From JABDIP01 sp965212545 (GTDB taxonomy: Bacteria > Pseudomonadota > Alphaproteobacteria > DSM-16000 > Inquilinaceae): a stretch of 64,000 bases of DNA. This document shows, piece by piece, positions 1-9,077 of this stretch; the first letter of the stretch is position 1, and every line of letters begins with the position of its first letter. Below the pieces are notes generated by a model that was not told the DNA's origin, made no database searches, and was given only the letters and a program-made list of their open reading frames with translations. A program made the position numbers and the translations under genes. The stretch is from contig CBDBVB010000021.1 of assembly GCA_965212545.1 (NCBI GenBank), positions 1 through 64,000 on the forward strand, in the 5' to 3' direction.

Positions 1-1857
1 ACCCGGACCGAGATCAAGCGCGACCTCGACTATCTGCTGCGGCTGTGGGATTCGATCCGCGAGACGACGCTGGAATCGACCGCGCCGACGCTGATCCATG
101 AGGAAGCCAACCTGATCAAGCGCGCGATCCGCGACCTCTACTCCAAGGATATCGACGAGATCGATGTCGCCGGCGAGGAAGGCTATCGGACCGCCAAGGA
201 CTTCATGCGCATGCTGGTGCCGTCACATGCCCGCAAGGTGAAGCCCTATCGCGACGAAGCGATCCCGCTGTACCACCGCTACCAGATCGAGTCGCAGATC
301 GACGCCATGCACAGCCCGACCGTGCAGCTCAAATCCGGCGGCTACATCGTCATCAACCCGACCGAGGCGCTGGTCGCGATCGACGTCAATTCCGGTCGCG
401 CCACCCGCGAGCGCAACATCGAAGAGACCGCCTACCGCACCAATCTGGAAGCGGCTGAGGAGGTGGCGCGACAACTGCGCCTGCGCGATCTGGCTGGGCT
501 GATCGTGATTGATTTCATCGACATGGAGCAGGATCGCCACAACAACGGCGTCGAGCGCAAGCTGAAGGAGGCCCTGCGTCACGACCGCGCCCGCATCCAG
601 GTCGGCAGAATCAGCCATTTCGGCCTGTTGGAGATGTCGCGCCAGCGGCTCAGGCCGAGCTTGGTCGAAACCCATTTCGACACCTGCGAGAGTTGCCTGG
701 GCACCGGCCTGATCCGCTCGATCGGGTCGACCTCGCTGCACATATTGCGGGCCATCGAGGAAGAAGGCATCCGCCAGCGCGCCGCGGAAATCGTGGTTAC
801 GGTCCCGCCGGAGATCGCCCTCTATATCCTCAACGAGAAGCGCGAGGCACTGGTCGAAATCGAGCAGCGCTACGGCTTCAACGTGCTGCTGCGCGGCGAT
901 AGTGCGCTGATTGCGCCGGACCATCGGATGCAGACAACGCGGGCGCGCGGCGAGGCCGAGGAGACCCTGCGGCCGGCCATCGATGCCGCGCAGATCAAAT
1001 TCGACGTCGACGAGGACGAAGCGGCGCCGGTCGCCGCGGTCGAAGAGGTCGGCGAAGAGGAACAGCCGCGCCGCAAGCGACGGTCGCGGCGAGGACGCAG
1101 GCGGCGCGAAGACGCGCCACGGTCCGATGAGGCGGTCGCTCAGTCGGATGAGGCAGCGGCGCCAGAGTCAGGGGCCGAGACGGCTGCCGATGCTGAACCG
1201 GCAGAAGAGGTGTCGGTCGCATCCGAGACCAAGACCGAAGAGACCACAGCCGATGGCGAACAGCGAAAGAGGCGTCGTCGCGGACGCCGCGGTGGCCGCC
1301 GTCGGTCGACCGGCGCCGAAGCCGACACGACAGCCGCTGCTTCGGACGATAGCGCGTCGCCGGTAGTCGACGCCGGCACGGAAGCGCCGGTCGTCGAGGC
1401 AGAGGTTGCGATCGTCGCCCCCGAAGACGGGCCGCCGGACGAGCCAGCCGAAGCATCCGCGACCGAGACTGCCGCGGTGGACGGGGCAGAGGCTGTGGCA
1501 GAGGGCGAAAGCGCGCCCAAGCCGAAGCGCAAGCGGGCGACCCGCAGCCGCGCAACGACCGACAAGCCCCGGCGGCGGACCCGACGCAAGACCACGAAGG
1601 ACGAAGAGCCAGCGCAGGCACCCGAGGTCGGTGCGACCGAGACATCGGCCCCGCCGAGCGCGGAGGAAATCCCGGCACCGGCGGCCGCGCCGGCTCCAGA
1701 GCCGACTCCAATCGGGCTCGCCGCGGTTGAGGCCGAGCCGGAGCGGAGCAACGGCCCTTCACAGGCCGAGGATACCGGCGGAGACGTGCAGGAGATGGTC
1801 GACGAACGGCCTCAGACGCCACGTCGCGGCTGGTGGCGGCGGGTCCTGGACGGCTAA
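1..1857 (+). CDS. rne: Ribonuclease E/G, 3' portion (5' end outside window)
   Basis: The frame is already open at base 1 and gives 618 residues. The conserved catalytic part is visible: the DNase I-like segment with VAIDVNSG, the metal-site region LIVIDFIDME, and the Zn-link CESCLGTG that bridges the RNase E tetramer. The last 280 or so residues are low-complexity, alternating acidic stretches with Arg/Lys-rich patches such as RRKRRSRRGRRRR, and end in a RRGWW motif common in alphaproteobacterial RNase E. This tail is the usual unstructured degradosome scaffold and RNA-binding region. The enzyme starts mRNA decay and processes rRNA and tRNA at the inner membrane. The tail distinguishes it from RNase G. 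No start or promoter is visible here. Confidence 0.95.
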   Translation, partial: TRTEIKRDLDYLLRLWDSIRETTLESTAPTLIHEEANLIKRAIRDLYSKDIDEIDVAGEEGYRTAKDFMRMLVPSHARKVKPYRDEAIPLYHRYQIESQIDAMHSPTVQLKSGGYIVINPTEALVAIDVNSGRATRERNIEETAYRTNLEAAEEVARQLRLRDLAGLIVIDFIDMEQDRHNNGVERKLKEALRHDRARIQVGRISHFGLLEMSRQRLRPSLVETHFDTCESCLGTGLIRSIGSTSLHILRAIEEEGIRQRAAEIVVTVPPEIALYILNEKREALVEIEQRYGFNVLLRGDSALIAPDHRMQTTRARGEAEETLRPAIDAAQIKFDVDEDEAAPVAAVEEVGEEEQPRRKRRSRRGRRRREDAPRSDEAVAQSDEAAAPESGAETAADAEPAEEVSVASETKTEETTADGEQRKRRRRGRRGGRRRSTGAEADTTAAASDDSASPVVDAGTEAPVVEAEVAIVAPEDGPPDEPAEASATETAAVDGAEAVAEGESAPKPKRKRATRSRATTDKPRRRTRRKTTKDEEPAQAPEVGATETSAPPSAEEIPAPAAAPAPEPTPIGLAAVEAEPERSNGPSQAEDTGGDVQEMVDERPQTPRRGWWRRVLDG

Positions 1858-1879
1858 CGCCAATCCACTGGAGCGGGCG

Positions 1880-2608
1880 TTACAGGCAATCGAGCAATGG
1901 CGCGACGATCCGGGCACGGACCTGGATCGTCGCGGCGCGCCCTCGGATATAGCCCGTTGGCCGCGCCGCCGACCACCGTCGCGGGTTCGGCAGTACGGCA
2001 GCCAGAAGCGCCGATTCCCGCTCGCTGAGCGCGTAGGCCGGCTTGCCGAAATGATGCCGGGCGGCGGCCTCGATCCCATAGATCCCGGGTGCCCATTCCG
2101 CGACGTTGAGATAAACCTCCACGATCCTCCGCTTTGGCCACAGCCATTCGATCATACCGGTCATATAGGCCTCGAGGCCCTTGCGCAGGAGGCTGCGCCC
2201 TGGCCATAGGAACACATTCTTGGCGGTTTGCATGCTGACGGTGCTGGCGCCGCGCAGCCGGCCCTGGTCTAGCCAGTCCGAAACCGCCTGCCGGAACTCG
2301 TGCCAGTCGACACCGCTATGCTGGCAGAACCGGCTGTCCTCGGACGCCAACACTGCCGGCACAACGTAGGGCGATACCGAATCCAGCGGCGTCCAGGCGC
2401 GTTCCATGCCTTCGCCTTCGATCAGCCGGATCGCCATCAGCGGTGTAAAGGGCGGCGGCACCACGCGAAAGATCAGCACGAAGGTCACTGGCAGGACGAA
2501 CACCAGTCCGAATACCGTCAGCAACACGCCCAGAACCCATTTTCGGATCCGCTTGCCGAGGCTCGGCCCGGCCGGCCTGCTTCGGCCCTTGCTACGCTTG
2601 GCTGCCAT
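1880..2608 (-). CDS. mtgA: Monofunctional biosynthetic peptidoglycan transglycosylase
   Basis: The 242-residue protein has a basic N-terminus, one membrane segment (about residues 27-50) and a periplasmic GT51 glycosyltransferase domain. The catalytic motif is seen as ASEDSRFCQHSGVDW (Glu in SED), followed by GASTVSMQTAKN and the later AEWAPGIYGIEAAA box. There is no transpeptidase domain, and the length is normal for MtgA. It polymerises lipid II into glycan strands. It converges tail to tail with rne. The start codon lies only 12 bp from the end of a MITE-like element and no convincing Shine-Dalgarno is visible in those 12 bases, so its native leader may have been displaced. Confidence 0.94.
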   Translation of the reverse strand: MAAKRSKGRSRPAGPSLGKRIRKWVLGVLLTVFGLVFVLPVTFVLIFRVVPPPFTPLMAIRLIEGEGMERAWTPLDSVSPYVVPAVLASEDSRFCQHSGVDWHEFRQAVSDWLDQGRLRGASTVSMQTAKNVFLWPGRSLLRKGLEAYMTGMIEWLWPKRRIVEVYLNVAEWAPGIYGIEAAARHHFGKPAYALSERESALLAAVLPNPRRWSAARPTGYIRGRAATIQVRARIVAPLLDCL

Positions 2609-2620
2609 GGAATCTCGACG

Positions 2621-2894
2621 CTAGGAGCCTGTCCGAGTAATGCTTGTGGCCAGCATCGACCAGGGCGGCGCGGGTGCCAGGAGCGGGCGCGCAGGCGATG
2701 CCGTGCGCATCGTCAAGCGTTTGCGACGCCGCACCCGCGCCGCCCTGGTCGACCCTCCGGGCCGCGCATTCAGGAGCTTGGGCCGTCGTCCGGCGCCGCT
2801 CGCGATGCATCCAGCATCGCCACGCGACCCCGTCCTAACCCAAGCTCCTGAATACGCGGTGATGGCCATAAGCATTACTCGGACAGGCTCCTAG
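2621..2894. mobile_element. MITE-like element 1 (274 bp, CTAG-flanked)
   Basis: The two ends (2621-2652 and 2863-2894) are inverted repeats matching at 31 of 32 positions, reading CTAGGAGCCTGTCCGAGTAA inward. CTAG is present at both outer edges and may be the target duplication. Inside lie two more hairpins: 2656-2677 pairs perfectly with 2731-2752 (22 bp), and 2762-2782 pairs with 2839-2859 (20 of 21). No transposase-sized frame fits. The GAGCCTGTCC ends and CTAG target resemble IS5-family elements; that assignment is my inference. It separates the aminotransferase stop from the mtgA start. Confidence 0.85.
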
Positions 2895-2910
2895 ATGCCC
2901 TGATGGCCGA

Positions 2911-4059
2911 CTAGCGAAGCCAGTCGCGCAGCCGGTCCGCCGCTGCCGCCATGTCCTCGGTTGCGCCTGAGAACGAGAACCGCACCGTGCCATGACCGCG
3001 CGCCGGATCGAAATCGACACCCGGTGTCGCCGCCACGCCGGTTTCCGCCAGCATGCGACGGCAGAATGCCTCGCTGTCATCGGTCAAATGGGTCACATCG
3101 GCATAGATGTAGAAGGCCCCGTCCGCCGGCGCCAGTCGGTCCAGCCCGGCCCTTGGAAGGGCGTCCAGCAACAATTCCCGATTGGCCGCATAGCGGGCCA
3201 CATTCGCATTCAGCTCATCGGTGCAATCGAAGGCGGCGACCCCGGCATGCTGCGACAGGGTCGGCGGCGAGATGAACAGATTCTGCGCCAGGCATTCGAT
3301 CGCCCGGACCAGATCCTCCGGCACCACCATCCAGCCGAGGCGCCAACCGGTCATCGAGTAGTATTTCGAGAAGCTGTTGATCACAACGGCGCTGTTGCTG
3401 CTCTGCAGGGCAGTTGCCGCAGTCATACCGTAGGTGATCCCGTGATAGATCTCGTCTGAGATCAGGCGGATCCCGTGCTCCTGGCAATAGTGCGCAAGGG
3501 CCTGCAACTCCGCCGGCGGCAGCATTGTCCCTGTCGGGTTCGACGGGCTCGCCACGATCAACCCGTCGATGGGCGTTTCCAGCGAGTCCAGCAGTTCCGG
3601 CGTCGGCTGAAACCGATGTGCCGCCTCGGTCTGCAGCTCAACCGGTGTCACCCCGATCGCGGTCAGGATATTGCGATAGGCGGGATAGCCGGGTGCCGCC
3701 AGCGCGACCCGGTCGCCGACATCGAATGCGCTGAGAAAAGAGAGCAGGAACCCGCCGGACGAACCGGTGGTGACGACGATCCGCCCGACCGGCACCGTCA
3801 CGCCATAGGCCGAGTGGTAGTGGTCGGCGATACGCTGCCGGAGCGCCGGCACGCCCAGCGCCACCGTGTATCCCAGCACATCGGAATCGAGCGCCCGATG
3901 TGCGGCTTCCAGCACCCTGGACGGCGCCCTGGTACTGGGCTGTCCGACCTCCAGATGCAGGACGTCGCCGCCTTGCCGCTCGCGCTCGGCCGCGGCGGTC
4001 ATCACATCCATCACGATGAAGGGCGGGATTGTGCCCCGCCGGGAAGCCTTGAGGGTCAC
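2911..4059 (-). CDS. Pyridoxal-phosphate-dependent aminotransferase (class I/II)
   Basis: A 382-residue fold-type I aminotransferase. Visible landmarks are the N-terminal substrate loop HLEVGQPST, the PLP phosphate site TTGSSGGF, the conserved Asn in SPSNPTG, SDEIYHG, and the Schiff-base lysine in SFSKYYSMTGWRLGW near residue 230. I chose the GTG at 4059 because it lies two bases after the stop of the upstream GGT-like gene, which implies translational coupling; a longer frame to 4143 would run into that gene. The substrate cannot be read from sequence; it is of the aspartate or aromatic amino-acid AspC-like group. It probably transfers amino groups in the cytoplasm within a two- or three-gene minus-strand operon. 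Confidence 0.88.
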   Translation of the reverse strand: MTLKASRRGTIPPFIVMDVMTAAAERERQGGDVLHLEVGQPSTRAPSRVLEAAHRALDSDVLGYTVALGVPALRQRIADHYHSAYGVTVPVGRIVVTTGSSGGFLLSFLSAFDVGDRVALAAPGYPAYRNILTAIGVTPVELQTEAAHRFQPTPELLDSLETPIDGLIVASPSNPTGTMLPPAELQALAHYCQEHGIRLISDEIYHGITYGMTAATALQSSNSAVVINSFSKYYSMTGWRLGWMVVPEDLVRAIECLAQNLFISPPTLSQHAGVAAFDCTDELNANVARYAANRELLLDALPRAGLDRLAPADGAFYIYADVTHLTDDSEAFCRRMLAETGVAATPGVDFDPARGHGTVRFSFSGATEDMAAAADRLRDWLR

Positions 4060-4061
4060 GG

Positions 4062-5543
4062 TCAGCGTTCCACTGTATAGGCGAGACCGTCGCCGCGCGG
4101 ATCGGCCGCCGCGGAGCAGTAGCTGCTGGAGGCTCGGTCCCACAGGCAGAAAATCACCGCGGCGCGCCCGATCTCGGGCACGGTGCGCACGGACTGGCCG
4201 CGTCGACGCAACGCCGACACCGTGTCGTCCGGGGCGGCGGCTTCGACGATCACCGCGCCGTCCACCGCCCGGACTTCCGCCCGTGGCGCCGACATCGCCG
4301 GGCCGACTGCCGACTCACCCAACAATATCTCCATCATCGGCAGCATCAGGGCGGCGGTGGAATCCGCAGCACCACCGTAGAGGAACTGCATCTTCGGCTG
4401 ATTGGCCAGCATCGTCAGCCCAGCAACCAAGGGCTCACCGGATGCCGGAGGGGGCGCGATGATCACGCCGGTGTCTCCAGCAATCCTGCCCGATCCGAAT
4501 GCTCCATTCATGGTCAGGCTGCACGCCACCGCCATACGGTCATTGGACAGCGCGACCAGGTGCGCACTCTGTCCAGGCGTGAATATGCCGCGCCCGGACA
4601 ACGCCTGGTCCGGCGAATAGTCGGCCATCAGCAGCCGAACCCCCGAGTCATCCGCAGCAACCCCGGTGGCCGCCGCGGCGCGGCGTTCCGCCTCCAAGAG
4701 CAGATGAAGCCGATTGTCTGGGGTCAAATCCTCGTAGTCGACGAAATCGGCAGCGACTTGCCAGATCAGTGCCTGCTCGAGTCCGGGCGCCCCCGGGTCT
4801 GGCAGGAAATACAGCTTGTCGCGGCCAAACGGCACGACCACAGGATCGATCCATCTCGGTCGCGCCTCGCGCACGGCGGACACCGTCAATGGCAGTCCGG
4901 CGGCGCTGGCACCGGCGGCGTAACGTCGCGCCAGTTCACCGCCATGGAAGATCGCCGCCCCACCGGACCGGACCTGGGCGATCAACTCGGCGAGTTGAGG
5001 TTGCTCCAACATCTCGCCTTCACGCAGCGGCCGTCCCGAAGGGTCGGTCATCGACGCACCGGCAAGCACCTCGGCCGGCGCGAGCGCAATGTCCGCTGCC
5101 AATGCGCGGGATACCGGAACACCGAACCGGGCCGCATTCTCGGCTCCAATGACATCGGCCTCCCAGCGCAGTCTTCCGTATTCGGCGTGCAGGGCGAACA
5201 GGCCTCGGATCAACAGCGGCTTACCGGCACCAGCAGAGCCCGCCGATCCACGCGGTAGAAAGTCCAATGCCCGAACCACGCCGGTTTCCGGATCATGGAC
5301 CAGGCAGGCGCCGCCGCCGCCAAGCCCGGCACGTGATGGCAAGGTGACGGCCATGGTCATGGCCATCGCCACGGCCGCGTCCACGGCGCTGCCGCCCTGC
5401 GTCAATGCATCTCGCCCGGCAAGCGTCGCCGCCGGCTCATCGCTGGTTACAGAAACCCGAAAAATCGTCGGATCTCGCCCGGCCTCCTGGGTGCAACCAG
5501 CCACCAGAAGAGCCGCGAAAAGGAATCCACCGATCAGACACAA
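4062..5543 (-). CDS. Gamma-glutamyltransferase-like lipoprotein with altered active site
   Basis: About 493 residues of the Ntn-hydrolase GGT family. The start is uncertain; the TTG at 5543 precedes a hydrophobic stretch ending in a lipobox (LLVAGC), so the product is probably an anchored lipoprotein. Family features are GGSAVDAAVA, a glycine-rich SRAGLGGGGACLV and FGSG. Around residue 326, where active enzymes have TTH with the nucleophilic Thr, this protein reads SAH. The Thr and Asn further on (LTMN) are kept. The oxyanion-hole SSM of typical enzymes aligns by eye with AGL. The small-subunit part is about 168 residues, shorter than usual. It may act on a different substrate or not mature at all. 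It is coupled to the downstream aminotransferase. Confidence 0.78.
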   Translation of the reverse strand: MCLIGGFLFAALLVAGCTQEAGRDPTIFRVSVTSDEPAATLAGRDALTQGGSAVDAAVAMAMTMAVTLPSRAGLGGGGACLVHDPETGVVRALDFLPRGSAGSAGAGKPLLIRGLFALHAEYGRLRWEADVIGAENAARFGVPVSRALAADIALAPAEVLAGASMTDPSGRPLREGEMLEQPQLAELIAQVRSGGAAIFHGGELARRYAAGASAAGLPLTVSAVREARPRWIDPVVVPFGRDKLYFLPDPGAPGLEQALIWQVAADFVDYEDLTPDNRLHLLLEAERRAAAATGVAADDSGVRLLMADYSPDQALSGRGIFTPGQSAHLVALSNDRMAVACSLTMNGAFGSGRIAGDTGVIIAPPPASGEPLVAGLTMLANQPKMQFLYGGAADSTAALMLPMMEILLGESAVGPAMSAPRAEVRAVDGAVIVEAAAPDDTVSALRRRGQSVRTVPEIGRAAVIFCLWDRASSSYCSAAADPRGDGLAYTVER

Positions 5544-5601
5544 TCTTCCGCTAAGATGTTTCCCATTATTGGGGCCGGCAGAATAATTGAGGTTGGGATC
5601 G

Positions 5602-6945
5602 TTGCGCAAAATACTGTCCATTCTGATTCTCAGCGGCATGATATTGGTGAGTGCCGCGCCACCGGCGACGGCCCAAGGACGCCGGCTGTCTTTCATTCGT
5701 GACGCGGAGATCGAACATATCATCGCCGGCTTTGCCGAGCCAATCTTCCACGCTGCCGGCATAGACCCCCGCGCCGTCGGCATCTATCTGGTCAGCGACC
5801 CGGGTGCGAACGCATTCGTCACCGGCGGCCAGAACATGTTCGTCACAACCGGATTGCTGACCCAGACCACCGGTCCGGAACAGCTGATCGGGGTCATCGC
5901 CCACGAGACCGGCCACATGGCCGGGGGACATTTGGCCCGCGGCCAGGACCAGATGGAATCGGCGCGACGCACCGCACTGGTCTCCGCATTGCTGGGCCTC
6001 GCGGCGGCCGTCGCCGCCGGCGATGCCGGCGCGGGTGCGGCGGTGATCGGCGGCGGCTCAACGGTCGCCCAGCGCAGCTTTCTATCCTACTCCCGCACCA
6101 TGGAAGGCTCCGCCGATCAGGCCGGGGTGACCTACCTCGATCAGGTCGGGATCACCTCCGAGGGCCTGCTGAGTTTCTTCGAGCAGTTGGAAGACCAGGA
6201 GTTGCTGCCACAGAGCCGCCAGGCGGAATATGTGCGGACGCACCCCTTGACCCGCGATCGTATCGAATTCATCCGGGAGCACGTGCGCACCGCCGAGACC
6301 ACGGGTCGGCCGATGCCGCCGGCAACAATCGAGGCCTACCGGCGGGTCCAGGCCAAACTGATCGGGTTCATGCAGCCCCAGGCGGCATTGCGACGGTACG
6401 CCACCGATCAGAGCGTGTCGGGACGATATGCCAGGTCGATCGCGCAGTTCCGGCTCGGCAATATGCAGGCCGCCATGCCGCTGATCGACGACCTGATCGC
6501 CGAAGAACCGACCAATCCGTTCTTCCACGAACTCAGGGGCCAGATGTTGCTGGAGAACGGGCAGCCGGCCGCCGCCCGAGCATCCTATGAGCGTGCCAAC
6601 GAGCTGTTTCCCGGTGAGTCGACGATGATGGTGCCGCTGGCACAGATCATGCTGGCCACCGAGCCGGATGGCCAGCTTGAGGCAACCATCGATCTTCTGA
6701 AGCGATCGGTGGCGACCCGGCGGGGCAGCACGCCGATGGCGTGGCGGCTGTTGGCCACGGCCTATGGCCGCAGCGGCGACCTCGGAATGGCGGCGGTCGC
6801 GCTTGCCGAGGAAGCGCTTGCCCGGGGCGATCGCGCCACTGCACGGGCACAGGCCGACCGGGCCATACAAACCCTGCCGGAAGGCAGCGCCGGATGGCTG
6901 CGTGCCCAGGATGTGCGGAACGCCGCGGATGGCGGCCGCAGTTGA
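5602..6945 (+). CDS. M48 family periplasmic metalloprotease with TPR repeats (BepA-like)
   Basis: A 447-residue exported protein. I chose the TTG at 5602 because GAGG lies 9 bases upstream and it gives a standard signal peptide (MRKILSILILSG, cleaved after ATAQ). The zinc protease motif is IAHETGHMAGGH, with the third ligand expected in the EGSADQAG segment. The C-terminal half (about residue 230 on) is helical and TPR-like, including LRGQMLLENGQ and ASYERANELFPGE. This domain order is that of BepA/YfgC, which acts in outer-membrane protein quality control. It is divergent from the GGT-like gene with about 58 bp between them. Confidence 0.88.
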   Translation: MRKILSILILSGMILVSAAPPATAQGRRLSFIRDAEIEHIIAGFAEPIFHAAGIDPRAVGIYLVSDPGANAFVTGGQNMFVTTGLLTQTTGPEQLIGVIAHETGHMAGGHLARGQDQMESARRTALVSALLGLAAAVAAGDAGAGAAVIGGGSTVAQRSFLSYSRTMEGSADQAGVTYLDQVGITSEGLLSFFEQLEDQELLPQSRQAEYVRTHPLTRDRIEFIREHVRTAETTGRPMPPATIEAYRRVQAKLIGFMQPQAALRRYATDQSVSGRYARSIAQFRLGNMQAAMPLIDDLIAEEPTNPFFHELRGQMLLENGQPAAARASYERANELFPGESTMMVPLAQIMLATEPDGQLEATIDLLKRSVATRRGSTPMAWRLLATAYGRSGDLGMAAVALAEEALARGDRATARAQADRAIQTLPEGSAGWLRAQDVRNAADGGRS

Positions 6946-7075
6946 CCTCTTGACGGGATATCGACCCGTCGGTGGTCAACTTGTCGTGACGGAATCCCGC
7001 CGCTACCTTGCGAATCTGCCGAACTACAGCCATTTCTTGGCCTTGTGTGCCGCGATGACAGATTGGGAACGCGTG

Positions 7076-7855
7076 ATGATGAAGACGATTTCGACCTGCC
7101 GCCTGGTTGCCCGGCGCGCCCTGATCGGTCTGGCCGCCGTCACGAGCCTGGTGGCGAGCGTCGACATCGCCGTGGCGCAATCCGAGGCATTGAAGATCGA
7201 CGCCGACGATCGCGCCGCCATCGAGGCCATCGTTCGTGAGTACATCCTGGAGCACCCGGAGATCATCACCGAGGCGCTGGACCTGCTGCAGCAGCGCGAG
7301 GAGATGGCGGAACTGGAACGCCAGCGCGCCGCTCTCGTTGCCCAGCATGACGCGATCTTCAATTCGCAATCGCCGGTCATGGGCAACCCCAATGGCGACG
7401 TCACGCTGGTGGAATTCTTCGACTATCAGTGCGGCTTCTGCAAGCGGGTGCTGGACGACGTCTTCGCGGTGGCCGAGGACGATCCGGGCCTGCGGGTCAT
7501 CTTCAAGGACCTGCCTATCCTCGGTCCGGCCTCGACCGTGGCGGCACGCGCCTCCCTGGCCGCCCGCAATCAGGGTCTCTATTCCGAGTACCACAATGCC
7601 CTGATGGGGCATCGCGGCCAGCTTTCCGAAGCGTTGATCTTCGACATCGCGGCCGATGTCGGCCTCGACGTCGACCGGCTGCGCCGGGACATGGATGCGC
7701 CGGAGATCCGCGACGAGCTGAATGCCAATATCCGGCTGGCGCAACAGCTCGGCATTCGCGGCACGCCGGCCTTCGTGATCGGTGACGAGGTCGTGCCCGG
7801 AGCCCGCAGCCTGCAGGAGATCGAGGCGTTCATCGAACGCGCCCGCGCAAGCTGA
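7076..7855 (+). CDS. DsbA family thiol:disulfide oxidoreductase
   Basis: About 259 residues. The start is the ATG at 7076 or its neighbour at 7079; a longer upstream frame overlaps the preceding gene and is not credible. A signal peptide ends near VDIAVAQ. A short helical region (YILEHPEIITEALDLLQQRE) precedes the thioredoxin fold, as in Com1/ScsC-type proteins. The active site is CGFC in DYQCGFCKRV and the cis-proline loop is GTPAF. It should oxidise or isomerise disulfides in the periplasm. It lies about 130 bp downstream of the M48 protease gene, a fitting envelope quality-control neighbourhood. Confidence 0.9.
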   Translation: MMKTISTCRLVARRALIGLAAVTSLVASVDIAVAQSEALKIDADDRAAIEAIVREYILEHPEIITEALDLLQQREEMAELERQRAALVAQHDAIFNSQSPVMGNPNGDVTLVEFFDYQCGFCKRVLDDVFAVAEDDPGLRVIFKDLPILGPASTVAARASLAARNQGLYSEYHNALMGHRGQLSEALIFDIAADVGLDVDRLRRDMDAPEIRDELNANIRLAQQLGIRGTPAFVIGDEVVPGARSLQEIEAFIERARAS

Positions 7856-7888
7856 CAGCCGCGGTACCGACCGTCCGAATTCCCCGGC

Positions 7889-8191
7889 TCAGCCGCCGAA
7901 CAGCCGATACGAGCCGATTTCGGAGAGTGCGACCGCGACCGGCGGCTCGTCGCATCGCTCCTTGATATCCGCGGTGAAGGCCTTGAATGCCGGCAGATCG
8001 GCCAACGGATTGTTGTCCGCTTCGATCGATACGATATGCACGAAGCTCAAGCCGTCTTCCTGCCTGAAAGAAGCATAGCGGACACCGTCCGGCGCTGTGC
8101 TCTCGAGCTCCGTAAAAACCGCGCGGATCAGTTCTTCGTTCTCTCCGACCCGGTCAGGCTTGACCCTGTACCGCACCATGATCCGTTTCAT
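7889..8191 (-). CDS. ABM-like small dimeric alpha/beta-barrel protein
   Basis: A 100-residue protein opening MKRIMVRYRVKPDR and containing DGVRYASFRQEDGLSFVHI, the pattern of the antibiotic-biosynthesis-monooxygenase (ABM) dimeric ferredoxin-like fold. A strong ribosome site (GGGAGG) ahead of the ATG at 8191 decides the start; the frame is open further upstream. Such proteins range from monooxygenases to structural or stress proteins, so no reaction can be assigned. It is convergent with the DsbA-like gene and stands alone ahead of maiA. Confidence 0.75.
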   Translation of the reverse strand: MKRIMVRYRVKPDRVGENEELIRAVFTELESTAPDGVRYASFRQEDGLSFVHIVSIEADNNPLADLPAFKAFTADIKERCDEPPVAVALSEIGSYRLFGG

Positions 8192-8343
8192 GAGATCCTC
8201 CCGTACCGTTCGATTACAGCAAGATTGGCACGAGATGGCGCCACCCGGCGACCGCAAACGACTTGACTCCATGCGCTCGGGACGCGAGGGCCGAAATCAG
8301 CGGTTCCGCTCCGGCGGCACCCATGGTTTGAACGGACCCGGTC

Positions 8344-8985
8344 CTATTCCGCCGCGTCGGGCTGGCGTTCCGGCGCCGCCTCGGCGAATGCCGGCAGATC
8401 TTTGCAGGCCTGGTTGATCCGGCGGATCGTCGGGTAGGCGTCCAGCGGGCAGTTGTAGCGCTCGGCGTTGTAGACCTGCGGCACCAGGCAGATATCCGCC
8501 AGACCCGGCTGGTCACCATGGCAGAACCGGCCGGTCGCCTCGCTGTCGGTCAGCATCCGTTCCAGCGGCCCGAGGCCCTCGGCAATCCAGTGCCGGTACC
8601 AGTCGTTCTGTCCCTCGCTCGACTGACCGAGCGCCGATCCCAGATGCTTCAGCACCCGCAGATTGTTCAGCGGATGGATGTCGCAGGCGATCGTCAGGGC
8701 CAAGGCGCGCGCCCGCGCCCGGCCGAGCGGATCGTCCGGCAGGAAGGGTGGCGCCGGATGGGTCTCGTCGAGGTATTCGATCTGCGCCAGAGACTGGGTC
8801 AGCACATTTCCATCGTCGATCAGCGTCGGTACGAAATGCTGCGGGTGCAGGGCGACATAGCCGGCCGCGTGCTGGGCGCCGGTGCGCAGAGGCACGAATT
8901 CGGACTCGTACGCGATCCCCTTCAGCGCCAGCGCGATCCGTACGCGATAGGCGGCGGAAGACCGAAAATAGGTGTAGAGCTTCAT
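8344..8985 (-). CDS. maiA: Maleylacetoacetate isomerase (zeta-class GST)
   Basis: 213 residues with the zeta-class glutathione-binding motif SSAAYRVRIALALKG at the N-terminus and an all-helical C-terminal domain containing ACDIHPLNNLRVL, a stretch typical of MaiA. Length is normal. It isomerises maleylacetoacetate to fumarylacetoacetate with glutathione, the penultimate step of homogentisate (tyrosine/phenylalanine) degradation. A fumarylacetoacetate hydrolase family gene lies 700 bp away on the same strand with one disrupted HAD gene between them, which supports the pathway. hmgA is not in the window. Confidence 0.92.
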   Translation of the reverse strand: MKLYTYFRSSAAYRVRIALALKGIAYESEFVPLRTGAQHAAGYVALHPQHFVPTLIDDGNVLTQSLAQIEYLDETHPAPPFLPDDPLGRARARALALTIACDIHPLNNLRVLKHLGSALGQSSEGQNDWYRHWIAEGLGPLERMLTDSEATGRFCHGDQPGLADICLVPQVYNAERYNCPLDAYPTIRRINQACKDLPAFAEAAPERQPDAAE

Positions 8986-9077
8986 TTCCGATATCCTTCC
9001 GATCCGTCCTCTGCCAGCCTGGACGATACCCCTATCCGACCGACTTCCGGTCGTCCACTCTCAACAATGAGCCATAT

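Noticed and set aside
995..1822. Long minus-strand frame opposite the rne tail
   Set aside because: Arg/Pro-rich mirror of the low-complexity RNase E tail; no domain and no ribosome site.
2592..2875. Small frames inside MITE-like element 1
   Set aside because: Several overlapping frames give similar short peptides because of the internal inverted repeats; none has a start site or homology.
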